Source of the DNA: an uncultured Victivallales bacterium
GTDB taxonomy: Bacteria > Verrucomicrobiota > Lentisphaeria > Victivallales > UBA1829
DNA: 54,673 bases
Reading direction: 5' to 3'
NCBI GenBank assembly: GCA_944390735.1
Contig: CALXRL010000091.1
Location: 1-54,673, forward strand
This document shows, piece after piece, positions 34,571-45,015 of the stretch; within the stretch, counting starts at the first letter, position 1, and each line of letters begins with the position of its first letter. Below the pieces are notes generated by a model. It ran no database searches and was not told the DNA's origin. It worked only from the letters and a program-made list of their open reading frames with translations. A program made the translations under genes and the position numbers.

Positions 34571-37500
34571 TTATTGCAGTTCCATTCCGGTCAGTTCAAA
34601 GCTCACTGCGGAACGCGGATAGGAGTTCTGCTGATTGAGACCGTTGTAAAGATAGATCTCTTTTCTGCTTTCCCGGATGGGGAACGGGGCGCCCGTGTAG
34701 CGGAACGCGGATCGGAACGGCAGACGGATCGTCACCCAGCGTCCCGGCTCGTTGAGGGAAACCGTTGCCATGAAACACGATTTCCAGTCTTTGGAGGGAA
34801 ACACCACGTCAATGACGCCGGGGCGGTGCGTTTTCACGCGGAAGATCAGGCAGCGAACATTGTCCCGGATTTTTGAGAAATCATATCTCATGCTGACGAC
34901 AGGGACTCCCTTGTTGTTTCCTTCCGGGAGATCGAAACGGACCGCGTAGGGCGCCGGAGCCTTGTTTCCGGTTTTGATCAGTTGAATCTTCGGTTTTTCC
35001 CCGCCGCGCCATGCCATTCCCCACCAGGGCTGATCCTTGGTTGTTCCGGAGTAGACCGGGAGCGCTTTGCCTCGGTATTTTTCTCCGGTCACGGCGGCCA
35101 GGACCGGTACGGACGCATTGGGATCGACCCAGTCGACACCGCCCAGTCCCTCCTGAATGGCGGAATGAAACTCCATGCTTTCGATCCTTTTTTCGGGATG
35201 GGGATTGACCCATTCCGCCACAAAGAATCCGATTTCCGCTCCGGAAGCGTTTTTCCGTGTGAATCCGATTCTGGCCTCCGGAAGCTGTTTGACCTGCCAC
35301 CAGTCGCCGATGTTCCGGCCTCCCTTCAGAAGATATTCGCCGACCGATCCATCCGAATAGTGGAAGAGATATTTTCCGCATGTTCCGGCATTGCCCCATG
35401 CGGAGGTGTGCAGGAAGAAGAGCCGGGAGAACCGGCCGCCGATCCGGATGCCCCGAATGGCCGGGGGAAACGCTTTTCTTGCCGATCCCCGGACGATCAG
35501 ACAGCCCTTTCCGTTGTTTTGATCCGGATCAATGATCCGGAACGGAATTCCGGCCGCGGTGATTTTCCCTTTCGGCATGATTCGGAAATCATTGGTTCCC
35601 TGATCGGTCCATCCGCCCTTTCCGTCGTGATCGGTCTCGTCCCGGAAGGAGCGGTTCGCCCAGGGGGAGAGGTCCAGCGTCACGAGGTCCTCCGCTTCCG
35701 CCTGATAAGCGGCCGGTGTCACGGAGGCCAGCGGCCGTGCCTCCTTCCGGAGCGGACGATTCCCCGCGTACTCAAGAAGATTGCGCAGATAGCGGGTGGC
35801 GGCGCTCTCTTTTTTCCAGTTCCGGCTGGCGTTCAGCTGGGAGGCGATCACCCATCCTTTTCCGGCTTTTGCTTCCATGACCGCCATGCCGACCGTGTTC
35901 CGGACCAGAAACGGAGGTTTGGCGGCCAGAACATTTTCCGTGATCGGAGAGATCATGGAGGAAAGCACATCGCCGTTTGGAGACTCGCTCCAGAGGTCGA
36001 ACTGTTCCTGTCCCATCTCCCGGAAAAGGGGATGCTGCGGCAGAACCAGATCCGCAAAGGAGTTGGCGTCGCTGGTGCATAAATACTGGGGATACACCGG
36101 AAGCGCACCGGGTTTCTGTTCCAGAAGGACCAGACAGCCGCCGTTTTCGACCCATTGCCGGATCGCTTCCTCCGCCTGTTTTTGCGTTTCGAGCGAGGAG
36201 TCCGGCGGGAGAATCAGCGTATCGAAATCCTTCAGATTCCGGCCCGGTTTTTCGGTCCGGTAGGGAATTTTGAATGCGTTCAGGAATTCCGCCGCCGTTT
36301 TCCACGCTCCGCTTTCGATCAGGCCGATGCGGACGGATGTTCGGACCGGAGCGGACCGCAGATCGGGCGCCTCCAGAATGACATTCGCATAATTCCGGCA
36401 GACCTCCCGGCCGTTTTTCTCCACGACCGTCAGGCGGATCTGTGCGGAAAACGGCAGACCTTGTTTCCATTCCGGCAGCCGGATTTCCAGCGGGCGGATT
36501 CTCTGTTCCCCGGGGGCCAGCGTGGGAAATTTCACACTCCCGAGGGACCGTTCTTCGAATTCGCGTCCCGCCAGACTCACGCGGATCACCGGATTCTCCA
36601 GAGGAGCCGAAGAGTCATTGGTCAGGAAGAGCTTCCAGGAACAGCGCTCCCCCGCAAAGAGATTGTGCGGCGGAAGATCCGAATCTCCGGTGCGCAATGT
36701 CGCATAGACCGGCTGATTCCAGCGCATTCTCTGCGGCAGATCCGGCGGCATGCACCAGGAGGCAAAGCCCTGGAAACGGGGATCCTGACGGAAAAGATCG
36801 AAGAGACGTCCCGCCTGACGGTCCATCGCATAGCGGATGCCGCGTTCAGGATCGAGCATGGAGGCCAGTCCCGTCGCCGCGGCATATCCGATTCCCCGCG
36901 GCTGCGCCCAGTCGAACTTGCCTTTCGCATACTTCAGATACTCCTCCACATTTCCGGTTTTGAACGTCCGGTTGATGTGATTGCCCCAGGTGTAGCCGAT
37001 GCACTCCCAGACGATCCACGGCAGCGGATCCCGGTAGACCTTGCGGATCCCTCTGCTGACGTTGTTCATTTCCGCCTGATAGTGGGTCCAGGGCTTGTCG
37101 ACAAGGCCGTGGTAGGAGTGGAGGTCAAGGACATCGGCGTCGAATTTCCCGCTCCCGTACTGCGCGATTGCGGCAACTCCCGAAAACGGAACCAGGGGAC
37201 GTTTCTGAAAATCCGTCTTCCGGACCAGTTCGATCTGTTTCGACAGCTGCCGGAAGGCTTCGGGACGGGTTCCATGCTGGACCTCGTTCCCCAGCGACCA
37301 CATGACAACCGAAGGCGCGTTGAAATCCCGTCCCAGGAATCCGGCAAGCTCATCCAGATTGGTTTTTTCAAAGCGGGACTCGTCCATTTCCGGAATGGTG
37401 AAGCTGTAACTCCATTCGTCGTAAATCATCATGCCGAGTTCATCGGCCGCTTGAATGACGGCTTTCACGGGCGGCATATGGGCGGTCCGCAGCAGAACGA

Positions 37501-38749
37501 CTCCCGCCTTGAGACGCTGCTCGATCTGATCGCGGATCATGGCGTTCTCCTGTTCCGGAGTGCGGTCGAACCCTCCGAAATCCGTACTGCTGATGTTTTC
37601 CCCGAAAAGATAAATCCGTTTTCCGTTCAGAAGGAATGTGTTTCCTTTTGTCTTGAGTTCCCGGAAGCCGAAGCGTTCGGTTTTTGCCGTGACGACCCGG
37701 TTTTTCTCCTTGAGGAGCAGGGTCAGAAAATAGAGATTGGCATTGGCGGGTTCCCATGCCTTCATCCGATTCAGGGGAAGACGGACCCGGAACGGCGTGA
37801 CGCCGGGTTTCAGGGTCATGAGCGGAAAATCCCGGGCGGTGTTCTGCTCATTGGCAGAGGCGCGGTCGGCATCGGTGACGACTCCGGAAAGAACGGCGGT
37901 CCGGCTCTGAGGCGTGTGATTGACGACGTTTCCCCGGATCTCCAGCGCATTCCCCGCAAAATCGGAGGCAATGCGGATTCCGTCGAAGCGGATTTCCGGC
38001 TCCAGCGTCAGATAAACCGGCTGCCAGAGACCGGCTTTGACATTCTCCCACCACCATTTCGCCCCGTAGGTCCGGTAGGATTTCTGACCGCTTCCGGGAA
38101 CGATTCCGAAATCGGAGAAGACGCGGACCGCCAGCGTGTTTTTCCCGGAAACAAGCAGATCCGTAATATCAAATTCGGACGGAACGAAGTCGCCATGCGC
38201 ATGTCCGGCCTGTTTTCCGTTCACGAAGACCAGTCCTTCATATCCGATGACGTCGAAATGCAGCAGAACGCGCCGTCCCTTCCGCTGTTCCGCCGGAAGA
38301 TCGAACGTTCTGCGATACCAGGCCATCGCATACGGCTGTTTTTTCCGGTAGAGTTTTCCGTACGAGAAACGGGGATCCCGGTACCAGTTCAAAGGAACCT
38401 TGATATCGTGCCAGGCGCTGTCACGGAACGCGGGGTCCGCGTATCCTTTGTCCAGCTCTGCCGTGGCGGGAAAAGGCTGTGCGGAGAGACGAACTCCGCT
38501 GAATTTCCAGCTTCCCCCCAGATCTCTCTTTTCCAGAAACATGCGGGGCATGAGGCTGCTTCCGTCCTTCTGCCGGACAAGCACGTCCTCTGCGGACAGA
38601 AATGTTTTCCGCACGATTTCCCGCTCCGGCGGAAGATAGGGCGGCATTTCCTTCAGATTGCCGGAAAACAGGACCATGCAGGTCCCGAGAAGAGAGAGAC
38701 AGCAGCAGCTTTTCCACCACATAAACACAGAACTCCGTTTTCTTACCAT
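34571..38749 (-). CDS. Large secreted GH2-like beta-glycosidase, multidomain
   Basis: A 1392-residue secreted enzyme of the GH2 type (beta-galactosidase, glucuronidase or mannosidase group). A signal/anchor segment covers about residues 10-30. Then come a jelly-roll and Ig-like region (about 75-350) and a TIM barrel (about 360-640) with acid/base Glu489 in SLGNEVQ and likely nucleophile Glu582 in [11 protein letters not shown] Rossmann-like domain (about 840-1000, [19 protein letters not shown]) resembles the amidotransferase-like domain of some glycosidases. A module of about 180 residues (1030-1215) is shared with the GH at 51049, and a beta-rich C-terminal domain ends the chain. The start overlaps the stop of the pseudopilin gene by 7 bases, with AAGGAAG upstream. 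Confidence 0.85.
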   Translation of the reverse strand: MVRKRSSVFMWWKSCCCLSLLGTCMVLFSGNLKEMPPYLPPEREIVRKTFLSAEDVLVRQKDGSSLMPRMFLEKRDLGGSWKFSGVRLSAQPFPATAELDKGYADPAFRDSAWHDIKVPLNWYRDPRFSYGKLYRKKQPYAMAWYRRTFDLPAEQRKGRRVLLHFDVIGYEGLVFVNGKQAGHAHGDFVPSEFDITDLLVSGKNTLAVRVFSDFGIVPGSGQKSYRTYGAKWWWENVKAGLWQPVYLTLEPEIRFDGIRIASDFAGNALEIRGNVVNHTPQSRTAVLSGVVTDADRASANEQNTARDFPLMTLKPGVTPFRVRLPLNRMKAWEPANANLYFLTLLLKEKNRVVTAKTERFGFRELKTKGNTFLLNGKRIYLFGENISSTDFGGFDRTPEQENAMIRDQIEQRLKAGVVLLRTAHMPPVKAVIQAADELGMMIYDEWSYSFTIPEMDESRFEKTNLDELAGFLGRDFNAPSVVMWSLGNEVQHGTRPEAFRQLSKQIELVRKTDFQKRPLVPFSGVAAIAQYGSGKFDADVLDLHSYHGLVDKPWTHYQAEMNNVSRGIRKVYRDPLPWIVWECIGYTWGNHINRTFKTGNVEEYLKYAKGKFDWAQPRGIGYAAATGLASMLDPERGIRYAMDRQAGRLFDLFRQDPRFQGFASWCMPPDLPQRMRWNQPVYATLRTGDSDLPPHNLFAGERCSWKLFLTNDSSAPLENPVIRVSLAGREFEERSLGSVKFPTLAPGEQRIRPLEIRLPEWKQGLPFSAQIRLTVVEKNGREVCRNYANVILEAPDLRSAPVRTSVRIGLIESGAWKTAAEFLNAFKIPYRTEKPGRNLKDFDTLILPPDSSLETQKQAEEAIRQWVENGGCLVLLEQKPGALPVYPQYLCTSDANSFADLVLPQHPLFREMGQEQFDLWSESPNGDVLSSMISPITENVLAAKPPFLVRNTVGMAVMEAKAGKGWVIASQLNASRNWKKESAATRYLRNLLEYAGNRPLRKEARPLASVTPAAYQAEAEDLVTLDLSPWANRSFRDETDHDGKGGWTDQGTNDFRIMPKGKITAAGIPFRIIDPDQNNGKGCLIVRGSARKAFPPAIRGIRIGGRFSRLFFLHTSAWGNAGTCGKYLFHYSDGSVGEYLLKGGRNIGDWWQVKQLPEARIGFTRKNASGAEIGFFVAEWVNPHPEKRIESMEFHSAIQEGLGGVDWVDPNASVPVLAAVTGEKYRGKALPVYSGTTKDQPWWGMAWRGGEKPKIQLIKTGNKAPAPYAVRFDLPEGNNKGVPVVSMRYDFSKIRDNVRCLIFRVKTHRPGVIDVVFPSKDWKSCFMATVSLNEPGRWVTIRLPFRSAFRYTGAPFPIRESRKEIYLYNGLNQQNSYPRSAVSFELTGMELQ

Positions 38750-39513
38750 TGAATTTCTTCCTTGCTTGCATTGTAAGGCCGGAAACGGAGTGCATTCTGC
38801 ATGTTGTATCCTCCGCCACCGATCCGGATGTCGATGTTCTGGAACCGGTCCATGGTCGCATGACCGTCAAAAGCCACCACACCCGCGGCCGTATTGTTGT
38901 TGTGCCGATAGGCCACCAGTTCCGGAATCGAATCAAAATCCGAGGGCGGATTGGCCAGATACTCCCGATAGGCCTGAAAGCTGGTCTGCCAGACATTCAC
39001 TCCGCCCGTTGTGGTACATTCCAGAAAGAGAATTTTGGAACTCGGATTTTTGACTTTGGTCAATTTGTAAAACTGTTTGGCATTGTTGTCCGCCTCCCTC
39101 TGATAGCTCTCCCTCAGGAGTCCGTAATAGATGGAGACCACATCCGTATCCCGTCTTCTCCAGGTATCGACCGGGCGGAAAATGGAGGGACAGAGAAAAC
39201 TTCTGGACCACTGATTCGGATCGTCCGACGCCGTTTTCACTCCGACATATTGATCGGGAAATCCCCAGAGGTTGTACCAGCGCTTCCAGCTGCCGTTGAT
39301 GTTCTGTTCGGCCGGAAGGGTGCAGTCGTTGAAGTCGTTGGCATAGGCGAGATCCCCGTAGCCGATCTGCTTGAGTGAATTCAGACATCTGGTTTTCTGT
39401 GCGGTATCCCGCGCGGAATGCAGAGCGGGAAGAAGAATGGCACAGAGGATCGCTATGATGGCTATTACGACCAGAAGTTCTATAAGTGTGAAAAATTGCA
39501 GCGATCTTTTCAT
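38743..39513 (-). CDS. Pseudopilin with H-X-DG type C-terminus
   Basis: A 256-residue type II secretion/pilin-like protein. Prepilin signal: [20 protein letters not shown] with cleavage before the aromatic/Thr-rich helix and the conserved Glu at +5. The C-terminal part has [14 protein letters not shown], a variant of the H-X9-DG motif with 11 residues between His and Asp. Such proteins are abundant in Lentisphaerota, Planctomycetota and Verrucomicrobiota. GGAGG upstream of 39513 gives a clear start; a Met seven codons earlier has no such site. It is coupled to the GH2-like gene downstream and lies below the GntR-type regulator gene. Confidence 0.9.
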   Translation of the reverse strand: MKRSLQFFTLIELLVVIAIIAILCAILLPALHSARDTAQKTRCLNSLKQIGYGDLAYANDFNDCTLPAEQNINGSWKRWYNLWGFPDQYVGVKTASDDPNQWSRSFLCPSIFRPVDTWRRRDTDVVSIYYGLLRESYQREADNNAKQFYKLTKVKNPSSKILFLECTTTGGVNVWQTSFQAYREYLANPPSDFDSIPELVAYRHNNNTAAGVVAFDGHATMDRFQNIDIRIGGGGYNMQNALRFRPYNASKEEIQW

Positions 39514-39547
39514 TTCACGACCTCCGTGTTTCATTTCTTCCCAGTTC

Positions 39548-39701
39548 TATATCACGTGTTGGATTTCCTTCTTTATTTATAATCTAAAAAAGAGAATTTG
39601 TCAATCCCCTGAACGGATCTTTTTCCCGCTTTTTTGCAAAAAATATATCTTTCGGAGACTTTTTATGATATAGTGATATATTTTATCATTAAAGTGATAT
39701 A
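39548..39701. promoter_or_regulatory. GTGATATA octamer cluster, candidate operator
   Basis: GTGATATA occurs at 39673-39680 and 39694-39701 (plus strand, 21 bp apart) and at 39548-39555 on the minus strand, flanking the pseudopilin promoter. TGATA and TATCA also form an inverted repeat at 39675-39688. The same octamer occurs inside extended -10 boxes at 196-203 and 49006-49013, so part of the clustering may reflect AT-rich promoter DNA. Confidence 0.35.
39576..39604 (-). promoter_or_regulatory. Strong sigma-70 promoter of the pseudopilin-GH2 operon
   Basis: The minus strand has TTGACA (39599-39604), a 17-bp spacer and TATAAA (39576-39581), a near-consensus promoter about 60 bp upstream of the pseudopilin start. 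Confidence 0.8.
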
Positions 39702-41083
39702 TTTATTTTTGTTTCGAAGGATTTCGCTTTTTCGGGAGTCAGAATCATTTTGTGCCCGAGAAGGGTGGATACGGTTTCGCAGAGCATTTTCACTGCGGTC
39801 GGAGAAGGGGACGTCAGAGCCGGTCTGGCATATTCGAGCGCCTCCAGGAACGGTTCCGGAACCCCGTTGTCTTCCGGATGGAACGCCGGAAACGGGAAAT
39901 CGGGATGCCGGCAGAGCTCCCCGAGTCCCGGAGAGGTGTAAAGATGTTCCAGAAAGCGGAAATGGGCCTCCGGATTGCGGCAGTTCCGATGGATCGCCCA
40001 GCCGTGCGCGGAAAGCGAGGTCGAACGGAGACGACGGGCGGGAAGAGGAAGAATTCCAACCTGATCCGGCGGGAGTTTTCTGGTCAGATATTGATAATCG
40101 ACGGCGTCGCCGATCATCATTGCCATGAGATCGTTGGCCATCAGGTCCGCCAGAGCGCTGCGCGGATCGCCGAATTTGTGGCTGCATACGCCCGGAAGCG
40201 CAAAGAGTTCCGAAAAGAAGTGCAGCGCTTCGAAGGCGTTCCGGCTGCTCAATACGCAGTTTCCGTTCGCATCGAAAAGTTCTCCGCCGTTCTGAATGAT
40301 GAACGGAATGTAGGAGTTGAAGGTGAACAGAATGCCCAGTCCGTACTGAAGAATGTGTTTTCCGTCGTCGGAGGAGCGAGTCAGGAGCTCCGTGTTCCGA
40401 TAGAGCTCCTCCCAGGTCCAGTCGGCAAGGGGTTCCGGCATGCCGCATTCCCGGAACAGGCGTTTGTGGTAGATCAGCATGACCGGCGAAAACAGAAAGG
40501 GAAGCGCATACAGTTTGCCGCGGTAGGAAAAGGTTTTCAGGAGCTTCTCCGGAAAATCGGTGCGCCGGAGCACCCGGGAGCGGTCGAGGAAATCGTCCAG
40601 GGGATAGAGCAGATCCCGGTCCGCGAACACGGGCAGAAGACCTTCATCCATGGCCAGCGTGCCCGGATGCGACATCGCTTTCCCCGAGAATTCCAGATAA
40701 TCGATCGATTCGCTGTACTGATCGGTATAGAAGGGGTTCTGCCTCCAGTGTTCCAGCCCGTTGTCCGCAAACACGCGGTCGAGGAAGGCGGACATTTTTG
40801 CGTGAGGATAGATGCCGTTCCAGCTGGTGACATATTCCTTGACTTCGGGCGGCAGGCTCCGGCAGACAAACGTTCCCCGGCCGGGTTCCCGCTGCACCAG
40901 CTGCTTCTTCTCCAGGGCGCGGTAGACGGACAGACAGACGGAGGTGCAGGTGTGATAGGTTTCCGCCAGTTCCCGTACACTGGGAAGTTTTGTTCCGGTC
41001 CGCAGGATGCCGTCGCGGATTTTCTGCTCCAGTTCCCCGGCGATTCTTTTGGTGCAGGGGATTCTTTTGTTTTCCGGTGTCAT
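39689..41083 (-). CDS. GntR winged-helix fused to a solute-binding-protein fold, transcription regulator
   Basis: A 464-residue cytosolic protein. The first 75 residues are a GntR HTH (GELEQKIRDGILRTGTKLPS, then SVRELAETYHTCTSVCLSVY) and the rest (about 80-455) resembles a family 1 extracellular sugar-binding protein: TWEELYRNTELLTR, FIIQNGGELFDANG and a helical end with PEAHFRFLEHLY. There is no signal peptide, so the binding fold is used inside the cell as the sensor. The start at 41083 has AGGA seven bases upstream. It lies directly upstream of the pseudopilin-GH2 operon on the same strand, its probable target. Confidence 0.82.
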   Translation of the reverse strand: MTPENKRIPCTKRIAGELEQKIRDGILRTGTKLPSVRELAETYHTCTSVCLSVYRALEKKQLVQREPGRGTFVCRSLPPEVKEYVTSWNGIYPHAKMSAFLDRVFADNGLEHWRQNPFYTDQYSESIDYLEFSGKAMSHPGTLAMDEGLLPVFADRDLLYPLDDFLDRSRVLRRTDFPEKLLKTFSYRGKLYALPFLFSPVMLIYHKRLFRECGMPEPLADWTWEELYRNTELLTRSSDDGKHILQYGLGILFTFNSYIPFIIQNGGELFDANGNCVLSSRNAFEALHFFSELFALPGVCSHKFGDPRSALADLMANDLMAMMIGDAVDYQYLTRKLPPDQVGILPLPARRLRSTSLSAHGWAIHRNCRNPEAHFRFLEHLYTSPGLGELCRHPDFPFPAFHPEDNGVPEPFLEALEYARPALTSPSPTAVKMLCETVSTLLGHKMILTPEKAKSFETKINISL

Positions 41084-41122
41084 ACGCGTTTCCTCGCTTT
41101 TTAAATAGTTCACTTTGTCATC

Positions 41123-41150
41123 AATATATATCAGTTCCGGACTCTGTCAA
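41123..41150 (-). promoter_or_regulatory. Promoter of the GntR-SBP fusion regulator gene
   Basis: The minus strand has TTGACA (41145-41150), a 16-bp spacer and TATATT (41123-41128). It is 40 bp upstream of the start at 41083. Confidence 0.7.
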
Positions 41151-41259
41151 CCGCCGATCGGGGAAAAGATTCTTCTTTCGGAATTTGGATGAATCGCCTT
41201 CCGCGGAATCCGGGGCGGGAAGAGGGAGATCATTTTTCAGAAAAAGCTCTTCTGAACGC

Positions 41260-41288
41260 TTGCAGAACTCCCCTTTGCGATGTACAAT
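41260..41288 (+). promoter_or_regulatory. Promoter of mutS
   Basis: TTGCAG (41260-41265), a 17-bp spacer and TACAAT (41283-41288). It stands 42 bp upstream of the start at 41331. Confidence 0.6.
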
Positions 41289-41330
41289 ACCCCAATGCAA
41301 TTCCCTGTTCAGCGATTATGGAGTTCTTCG

Positions 41331-43880
41331 ATGCCCGACGATAAAAGTTTAACGCCGATGATGAAACAGTACCTTCAGGTGAAGGCTGAAGCGCCGAAAG
41401 ACGCCGTTCTGATGTTCCGCATGGGCGACTTTTACGAGATGTTTTTCAATGACGCCAAAATTGCCAGTCCGGTTCTGGAGATTGCCCTGACCAGCCGGGC
41501 CGGATCGCCCATGTGCGGTGTTCCCTATCACGCGCTGGATGTCTATCTTCCGAAACTGCTGGAGGCCGGACTCAAGGTGGCCATTGCGGAACAGCAGGAG
41601 GATCCGGCTCTTGCCAAGGGAATCGTCAAACGCGGAATCACCCGGGTCGTTACCCCCGGATCCGTCATTGACGGACCGCTTTTGAAGCCGAGTGACAACA
41701 ATTTTCTCTGTTCCTACTTCTCCGTTCCGTCAAAAAAGACGTATGCGCTGGCGTGGCTTGACATCAGCACCGGGGAGTTCGCCGCCGCCGAATATTCCTG
41801 CATGGAGGATGCCGCGGACGAGCTTTCCAAGCTGCATCCGCGCGAGTGTCTGGCGCCGGCATCTCTTCTTGACCAGTGGCGCAAGGATCCCTCCGGAAAG
41901 CCGGAAACGCCGCAGAATCTTCTCTGGACCGAACTCGACGACTGGATTTTCTCCTATGACAACGCCTCCGGACTGCTGAACCGGCATTTCGGAACGGTTT
42001 CGCTGGAAGGCTTCGGGTTCCGCAATGAGACCTCCGCCATCCGGGCCGCGGGCGCCATCCTTGCCTATACCGAGGACAATCTCAAATGTCAGACCGGTCA
42101 TGTGCGCAGGATCCGCCTGTGCACCCGTGACGAATTTCTCCAGCTGGATCCCGCGAGCCGCCGGAATCTGGAACTGGTGGATCCGATGCTGGGCTCCGTC
42201 AAGAACTCCACGCTTCTGAAGGTGCTCGACCGTTCCAGAACTCCGATGGGGGGACGGCTTCTCCGGAACTGGGTTCTGAATCCGCTGCGCAGCGTCGAAC
42301 GCATTGTGGAGCGGCAGGATATTGTCGGGACCTTCAAGGATGATCCGCTGACGCTGGCCGAACTGCGGGAAACCATTTCCGGGATTCGGGATCTGGAACG
42401 CATCACGGCTCGTCTGAACACGAATTCCGCGAATCCGCGGGATCTGATTGCGCTCTCTTCGAGTCTGGCGCTGATTCCGGGGGTCAAAAATATTCTGGCG
42501 ATTTTCGATCTGCCGCTGATTGCGGACATCAACGGCCGCCTCAGCGAGCTGCGGGAGCTGACGGACCGCATCTCCCGCACGATTGTGGAATCTCCTCCCG
42601 TCAGCACGACCGACGGAGGAGTCATCCGCGCCGGCTGTTCTCCGGAACTCGACGAGCTTCGCTCCGCCTCCACCGAAGGGCGCAACTGGGTGGCCCGGCT
42701 CCAGGCGAAGGAGCAGGAGCGGACCCGGATCAAGTCCCTGAAAGTCAACTACAACCGGGTGTTCGGCTTCTACATCGAGGTGACGAAGTCCAATCTGGAG
42801 AACGTTCCGGAGGACTATATCCGCAAACAGACCCTGGTCAACTGCGAACGGTTCATCACGCCGGAACTCAAGGAGATGGAGGCTAAAATTCTCGGAGCCG
42901 ACGACAAGGCGAAGGCGCTGGAGCATAAAATCTTTGACGAGCTGCGCACCTTTGCCGCTACCTTCACGGCGGAAATTCAGAGGACGGCCGAGGCGCTTGC
43001 GGAAATCGATGCCCTCTGCTCCCTGGCCGAATGCGCCTCGCAGTATTCCTACTGCCGTCCCAGAGTCGACAACAGCGATGTTCTTCTGATTCGCGGCGGC
43101 CGTCACCCCGTGCTGGATGCCGTGATGCAGGACTCCCGCTTCATTCCCAACGACACCATTCTGGATGGAGACGAGAACCGCATGATGATTATCACCGGAC
43201 CGAACATGGCGGGAAAATCCACCTATATCCGGCAGACCGCGCTGCTTGTCATTATGGCGCAGATGGGATCGTTTCTTCCCGCGGACAGCGCCGTCATCGG
43301 CGTGGCGGACAAGATCTTCACCCGCGTCGGCGCCGCCGACGACATCTCCCGCGGACAGAGCACGTTCATGGTCGAGATGCTGGAAACCGCCAATATCCTC
43401 AACAATGCCACTCCGAAGAGCCTGATTATTCTTGATGAGATCGGCCGGGGAACCAGCACGTTTGACGGATTGTCGATCGCCTGGTCCGTCGCCGAGTACA
43501 TTCTGGACAATCCCTCCTGCCATGCCCGGACTCAGTTTGCAACCCATTATCATGAATTGACGGAGCTGGCGATGGTCCGCAAAGGCGTCAAAAATTACAA
43601 TGTCGCGGTTCGGGAATATGGAGATCAGATCATCTTTCTCCGTCAGATTGTTCCCGGTGCCGCGGATAAAAGCTATGGAATTCATGTGGCCAAACTGGCG
43701 GGGCTGCCGGATCAGGTGATTAAACGCGCCCGCGAAATTCTGACCAATCTGGAGGAGAATGCGATCGGAGAGGCGAATCTTCCCTCCGTGACGGTCGGAC
43801 GGGAAAAACGGTCCCGTTACAACCGGGGAGGACCGCCTCAGCCGAAACCGGCGATTCTTCAGCCGTCCCTGTTCGATTGA
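41331..43880 (+). CDS. mutS: DNA mismatch repair protein MutS
   Basis: Recognises mismatched base pairs and starts mismatch repair. The 849 residues include the mismatch-binding motif FRMGDFYEMF near the N-terminus (residue 30-40), connector and lever regions, the Walker A GPNMAGKSTYIRQ near residue 623, and the signature DEIGRGTSTFDGLS. The C-terminal tail carries the short region after the ATPase. GGAG seven bases upstream favours the start at 41331 over an ATG at 41280. No mutL is nearby. Confidence 0.97.
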   Translation: MPDDKSLTPMMKQYLQVKAEAPKDAVLMFRMGDFYEMFFNDAKIASPVLEIALTSRAGSPMCGVPYHALDVYLPKLLEAGLKVAIAEQQEDPALAKGIVKRGITRVVTPGSVIDGPLLKPSDNNFLCSYFSVPSKKTYALAWLDISTGEFAAAEYSCMEDAADELSKLHPRECLAPASLLDQWRKDPSGKPETPQNLLWTELDDWIFSYDNASGLLNRHFGTVSLEGFGFRNETSAIRAAGAILAYTEDNLKCQTGHVRRIRLCTRDEFLQLDPASRRNLELVDPMLGSVKNSTLLKVLDRSRTPMGGRLLRNWVLNPLRSVERIVERQDIVGTFKDDPLTLAELRETISGIRDLERITARLNTNSANPRDLIALSSSLALIPGVKNILAIFDLPLIADINGRLSELRELTDRISRTIVESPPVSTTDGGVIRAGCSPELDELRSASTEGRNWVARLQAKEQERTRIKSLKVNYNRVFGFYIEVTKSNLENVPEDYIRKQTLVNCERFITPELKEMEAKILGADDKAKALEHKIFDELRTFAATFTAEIQRTAEALAEIDALCSLAECASQYSYCRPRVDNSDVLLIRGGRHPVLDAVMQDSRFIPNDTILDGDENRMMIITGPNMAGKSTYIRQTALLVIMAQMGSFLPADSAVIGVADKIFTRVGAADDISRGQSTFMVEMLETANILNNATPKSLIILDEIGRGTSTFDGLSIAWSVAEYILDNPSCHARTQFATHYHELTELAMVRKGVKNYNVAVREYGDQIIFLRQIVPGAADKSYGIHVAKLAGLPDQVIKRAREILTNLEENAIGEANLPSVTVGREKRSRYNRGGPPQPKPAILQPSLFD

Positions 43881-43950
43881 CGGATCTTTGACGGATCCGT
43901 TTTCTTTTCGGTCAACCAACAATCAGAATTGTATCCCGGAGGTCGGAAAA

Positions 43951-45015
43951 ATGAACATTCCTCTTGATCTGCTGAAAAAGCTGATTCGCTGCAAGCCGGT
44001 TTCGGATCGGATCGATCAGGTGAACGCGGCGGAATCCGTCATGCGTAACTATCTGGAATCTAAAGGATTGTATTGTGTGACGGAACAAATTGACGGACGT
44101 TCCGTTCTCTATGCCTCCACACTTCCCGGCAAGGTGCAGGACTTCCTGCTGAATGCGCATCTGGATGTGGTGCCGGCGCCGGAGGAGATGTTTGAACCCG
44201 TCGAAAAAGACGGACGGCTCCATGCGCGCGGCAGTTCCGATTGTCTGGGCAATGCCGTCTGCATTGCCGAAGTCCTCTGCCGTTGTGCGGGAAAGGCGAG
44301 CGTTTCCGCCTTTTTCACCGCGGATGAGGAGATCGGCGGCTCCACCACGGCCGCGATGGTGGAAAAGGGATACGGGGCTCGGAAAATGGCCATCATTCTT
44401 GATGCGGCGCCCTATGCGATCGCTCATGCGCAGAAGGGGATCCTGACCCTGACTCTCCGGGCGCATGGAAAAGGGGGGCACTCTTCGGAACCGTGGAAGC
44501 TCGACAATCCGATCGACCGTCTTGTCGATGGCTATGTCAAACTTCGGGACGCGTGGCCCGCGCTTCCGGCGGACAGTCACTGGGGAAATACCATGGCTGC
44601 GTGTATTCTCCGGGCGGGAAGCGTCTCGAATCAGGTGCCGGATACGGCGGAAATGCTTCTGAACATCCGCTATATTTCCGAGGAGGATGGTCAGCGGATT
44701 CCCGCCAGAATCCGGGAAATCACCGGGCTGGAGGTCATTTCCGGCATGAGTTCCCATCCGGTTGTGGTGGAGGAGTCGCATCCGATGATGCAGGCGCTGA
44801 AACAGGCGATGGAACGGCGGTTCCCCGGGCATCCGATTGAGTTCATCCGGATGGATGGAGCCACCGATGCGCGTCATTTTGTCCGGCTGGGGGTTCCCAT
44901 TGCGATTCTCGGCACTCTCGGGGACGGAATGCACTCCTCCGGCGAGTGGGTCGATCTGCGCAATCTTCAGGATTACGCGGAGCTCCTGACGGCGTTCCTG
45001 ACGGACGGAAAGTAA
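43951..45015 (+). CDS. M20 family metallopeptidase (ArgE/DapE-like)
   Basis: A 354-residue cytosolic zinc hydrolase, probably a deacetylase or peptidase. The metal ligands can be read in AHLDVVPAP, RGSSDCLGN, the catalytic DEE of TADEEIGG and the metal-binding Asp in ILDAAPY; the final His lies in the C-terminal DARHF. GGAGG eight bases upstream marks the start at 43951. It follows mutS by 70 bp. Substrate could be a small acyl-amino acid; not determined. Confidence 0.85.
   Translation: MNIPLDLLKKLIRCKPVSDRIDQVNAAESVMRNYLESKGLYCVTEQIDGRSVLYASTLPGKVQDFLLNAHLDVVPAPEEMFEPVEKDGRLHARGSSDCLGNAVCIAEVLCRCAGKASVSAFFTADEEIGGSTTAAMVEKGYGARKMAIILDAAPYAIAHAQKGILTLTLRAHGKGGHSSEPWKLDNPIDRLVDGYVKLRDAWPALPADSHWGNTMAACILRAGSVSNQVPDTAEMLLNIRYISEEDGQRIPARIREITGLEVISGMSSHPVVVEESHPMMQALKQAMERRFPGHPIEFIRMDGATDARHFVRLGVPIAILGTLGDGMHSSGEWVDLRNLQDYAELLTAFLTDGK

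Noticed and set aside
36155..38752. 865-codon plus-strand frame antisense to the GH2-like gene
   Set aside because: Shadow of the GH2-like reading frame; no domain pattern.
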